DNA of 8,030 nt from Pseudomonadota bacterium (GTDB lineage Bacteria > Pseudomonadota > Alphaproteobacteria > Acetobacterales > Acetobacteraceae). The position numbers and the translations under genes are program-made. The notes beneath the pieces were generated by a model, which saw only the letters and a program-made list of their open reading frames with translations, was not told where the DNA came from and searched no databases. The stretch's first letter is position 1. Each line of letters starts with the position of its first letter. Positions 6,683-8,030 of this stretch are shown here, one piece after another. The stretch lies in contig JAJZFF010000528.1 of NCBI GenBank assembly GCA_021805485.1, positions 1 through 8,030 of the forward strand, given 5' to 3'.

Positions 6683-7957
6683 CTAGTTTGCTGAAACCTG
6701 GCCAGCCTGCAGCGACCGCATGATGCTCCGCACGATGCCGACGGGAGACTCATCGATCGAGACGACAATCGCATCCTCTCCGGCCTGCGGCGGCTCGAGC
6801 GCGGCGAGCTGGCTGTCGAGCAGGGATGCCGGCATGAAGTGACCGCGCCGTGCGGCGATGCGCGCGGCCAGCAGATCGCGCGATCCATCGAGATGCACCA
6901 GCGTGAACGGGCCAGCACCGCCGCGCACCAGATCGCGATAACGCCGCGTCAGAAGAGAGCTGACAATGACGCCGCCGCATCGTCTCGTCCGCCATTCCGC
7001 AAGGCGCATGGCGATGCGATGCAGCCAGGGCATCCTGTCTTCATCGTCGAGCGGGCGGCCGGAGTGCATTTTCTCACGGTTCGACTCCGGATGCAGATCG
7101 TCGCCATCGCAGAACGGCACGCCCAGAAGTTCCGCCAGCAAAAGCCCGATCGTGGATTTGCCGGATGCGGAAACACCCATCACGGCGATCAGTGGCGGAA
7201 TGTCCGGCTTCGGCAGGCCGAGGCAACGCAGCGTGGCCGCGGCGGGTGCGAGGCCGGCCGCGGAGACCGCGTCGCCATCGAACTGGCGGGTCGAGCCATC
7301 GGGATAGCCAATGATCGCGCAGGCGGAACCCGACAGGAAGAGGCCGGTGCCGACAACGCCGGCAATCGAGCGGAGGGCAGACTCGACGGCTTCGGGCACG
7401 ATGCCTTTCGGCATCGTGCAATCGGCAATGAAGTGGCCGCCATCCGAAACGAAGGGACTGCCGGCATTCGCGCGCAGAACGGGCGCAAGATCCAGTTCGG
7501 CGAGCCTGGCACAGGTGCGGTCCGCGCCATGGCGGACGATCTCGACTGGCAGTTTCGAATGCGCGCCGAGCCGTGTCACCAGCTTGCTCCGGTCGGCGAT
7601 GACGACAAAGCGCCGTGCCGATTGCGCCACCAGCTTTTCCCGCAGCAGGGCACCACCCAGCCCCTTGATCAGGCGGAGCGTTCCGAACTCCACCTCATCG
7701 GCTCCGTCAACCGCAAGGTCGAGGGAACCATCGAGCGGCACGAGGCGCAGGCCGAGGAACTCCGCCCTGGCTGCCGTGAGATCGGATGTCGCGACGCATT
7801 CGATGTCGAGCCCTTCGGCGCGGACGCGCGCGCCGAGTTGATCGATGAAATGGGCGGCGGTCGACCCCGTGCCGAGGCCCACGCGCATTCCGGATTCGAC
7901 GAGACCGACGGCCAGCCGCGCGGCCGCACGCTTGCCATTTTCGAAATCGGTTCCCAT
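6683..7957 (-). CDS. Fused ribose-5-phosphate isomerase A / gluconokinase
   Basis: One 424-residue chain with two enzymes. Residues 1-226 are RpiA, which interconverts ribose 5-phosphate and ribulose 5-phosphate. It has the phosphate loop GLGTGST (27-33), TSDLTAA (57-63), DGADEVE (84-90) with Asp84 and Asp87, and IKGLGGALLREK (97-108) with Lys98 and Glu107, matching the catalytic Asp, Asp, Lys and Glu of the E. coli enzyme. After an alanine/proline-rich linker (about 230-250), residues 253-421 are a GntK-type gluconokinase, which makes 6-phosphogluconate from gluconate and ATP. It has P-loop GVSASGKST (261-269), CDGDDLHPESNREKMHSGRP (283-302), LDDEDRMPWL and GHFMPASLLDSQ (372-383) ending in LEPP. 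Both halves look complete with no stop or frameshift between them. The ATG at 7957 is preferred over that at 7984, because it has a ribosome binding site and the latter would overlap the upstream gene. Both activities belong to hexose/pentose phosphate metabolism, in keeping with the lactonase gene upstream. Confidence 0.93.
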   Translation of the reverse strand: MGTDFENGKRAAARLAVGLVESGMRVGLGTGSTAAHFIDQLGARVRAEGLDIECVATSDLTAARAEFLGLRLVPLDGSLDLAVDGADEVEFGTLRLIKGLGGALLREKLVAQSARRFVVIADRSKLVTRLGAHSKLPVEIVRHGADRTCARLAELDLAPVLRANAGSPFVSDGGHFIADCTMPKGIVPEAVESALRSIAGVVGTGLFLSGSACAIIGYPDGSTRQFDGDAVSAAGLAPAAATLRCLGLPKPDIPPLIAVMGVSASGKSTIGLLLAELLGVPFCDGDDLHPESNREKMHSGRPLDDEDRMPWLHRIAMRLAEWRTRRCGGVIVSSLLTRRYRDLVRGGAGPFTLVHLDGSRDLLAARIAARRGHFMPASLLDSQLAALEPPQAGEDAIVVSIDESPVGIVRSIMRSLQAGQVSAN

Positions 7958-7965
7958 GCGATTTG

Positions 7966-7972
7966 CCCCCTT
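7966..7972 (-). promoter_or_regulatory. Ribosome binding site deciding the start of the fusion gene
   Basis: On the minus strand AAGGGGG lies 8 nt before the ATG at 7957 and overlaps the upstream stop codon (TGAAGGGGG), suggesting translational coupling. The alternative ATG at 7984 has no comparable site. Confidence 0.65.
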
Positions 7973-8030
7973 CAGTCTGCCCATCGTCCGGCGGCATCGC
8001 GATCCGCGAGCCAGATCAGGCGTCCGACCG
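7972..8030 (-). CDS. Probable 6-phosphogluconolactonase, C-terminal end only
   Basis: The right edge holds the last 18 codons of a minus-strand gene, ending VGRLIWLADRDAAGRWAD with TGA at 7972-7974. The pattern G-[RK]-L-x-W-[LF]-x-D-x-x-A-A resembles, from memory, the C-terminal end of DevB/SOL-type 6-phosphogluconolactonases (human PGLS ends its conserved part with GKLCWFLDEAAARLL). That enzyme hydrolyses 6-phosphogluconolactone to 6-phosphogluconate, the product the gluconokinase half of the next gene also makes. The stop is 14 nt before the fusion gene's start, so the two are almost surely one operon. Only a short tail is visible, so the product name is tentative; the existence of a coding end here is better supported. 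Confidence 0.55.
   Translation of the reverse strand, partial: VGRLIWLADRDAAGRWAD

Noticed and set aside
5810..6694. 294-codon plus-strand frame opposite the GH15 gene
   Set aside because: It has no recognisable motif and overlaps a gene with full family signatures; it is a GC-driven shadow.
7311..7841. 176-codon plus-strand frame opposite the RpiA part of the fusion
   Set aside because: Ser/Arg/Ala/Pro-rich shadow translation without motif or ribosome binding site.

Overview
The window is GC-rich and densely coded, with short intergenic gaps and strong GC preference at third codon positions. This fits an alphaproteobacterium, possibly one related to Acetobacteraceae/Rhodospirillales. That placement is an inference from composition and gene style, not from a marker gene. 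I see no mobile elements, CRISPR arrays, tRNA or rRNA.

Left half (1-4858): a divergent catabolic locus built around one operator/promoter region (841-936). Leftward run a GntR/FCD-type regulator (133-840) and, 4 nt behind it, the 5' end of a PrpF-family isomerase gene (1-128, cut by the window edge). Rightward run an MmgE/PrpD-family dehydratase/hydratase (937-2304), an MFS transporter (2365-3765) and an isocitrate/isopropylmalate dehydrogenase-family enzyme (3797-4858). Together they suggest a short route: uptake of an unsaturated di- or tricarboxylate, double-bond isomerisation (PrpF-like), hydration to a hydroxy acid (PrpD-like), then NAD-dependent oxidation, perhaps with decarboxylation, to a 2-oxo acid. 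trans-Aconitate to cis-aconitate to isocitrate to 2-oxoglutarate would fit. So would methylated analogues such as mesaconate/citraconate to 3-methylmalate to 2-oxobutyrate. The substrate is not readable from sequence. The dehydrogenase lacks the usual active-site tyrosine and has a changed first glycine motif, so its chemistry may differ from the textbook enzymes. A 9-3-9 inverted repeat inside a plausible sigma70-like promoter is the likely operator of the regulator.

A GC hairpin (4862-4882) fills the 24-nt gap between the stops of the two convergent transcription units.

Right half (4883-8030, all minus strand): a sugar-phosphate operon read from right to left. It holds the last codons of a probable 6-phosphogluconolactonase (7972-8030), a single-chain fusion of ribose-5-phosphate isomerase A and gluconokinase (6683-7957), and a cytoplasmic GH15 glucoamylase/trehalase-like hydrolase (4883-6667). 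Gaps are about 14-15 nt and each downstream start has a G-rich ribosome binding site. The operon would link glucose release from a glucoside, gluconate phosphorylation and the oxidative/non-oxidative pentose phosphate pathway.
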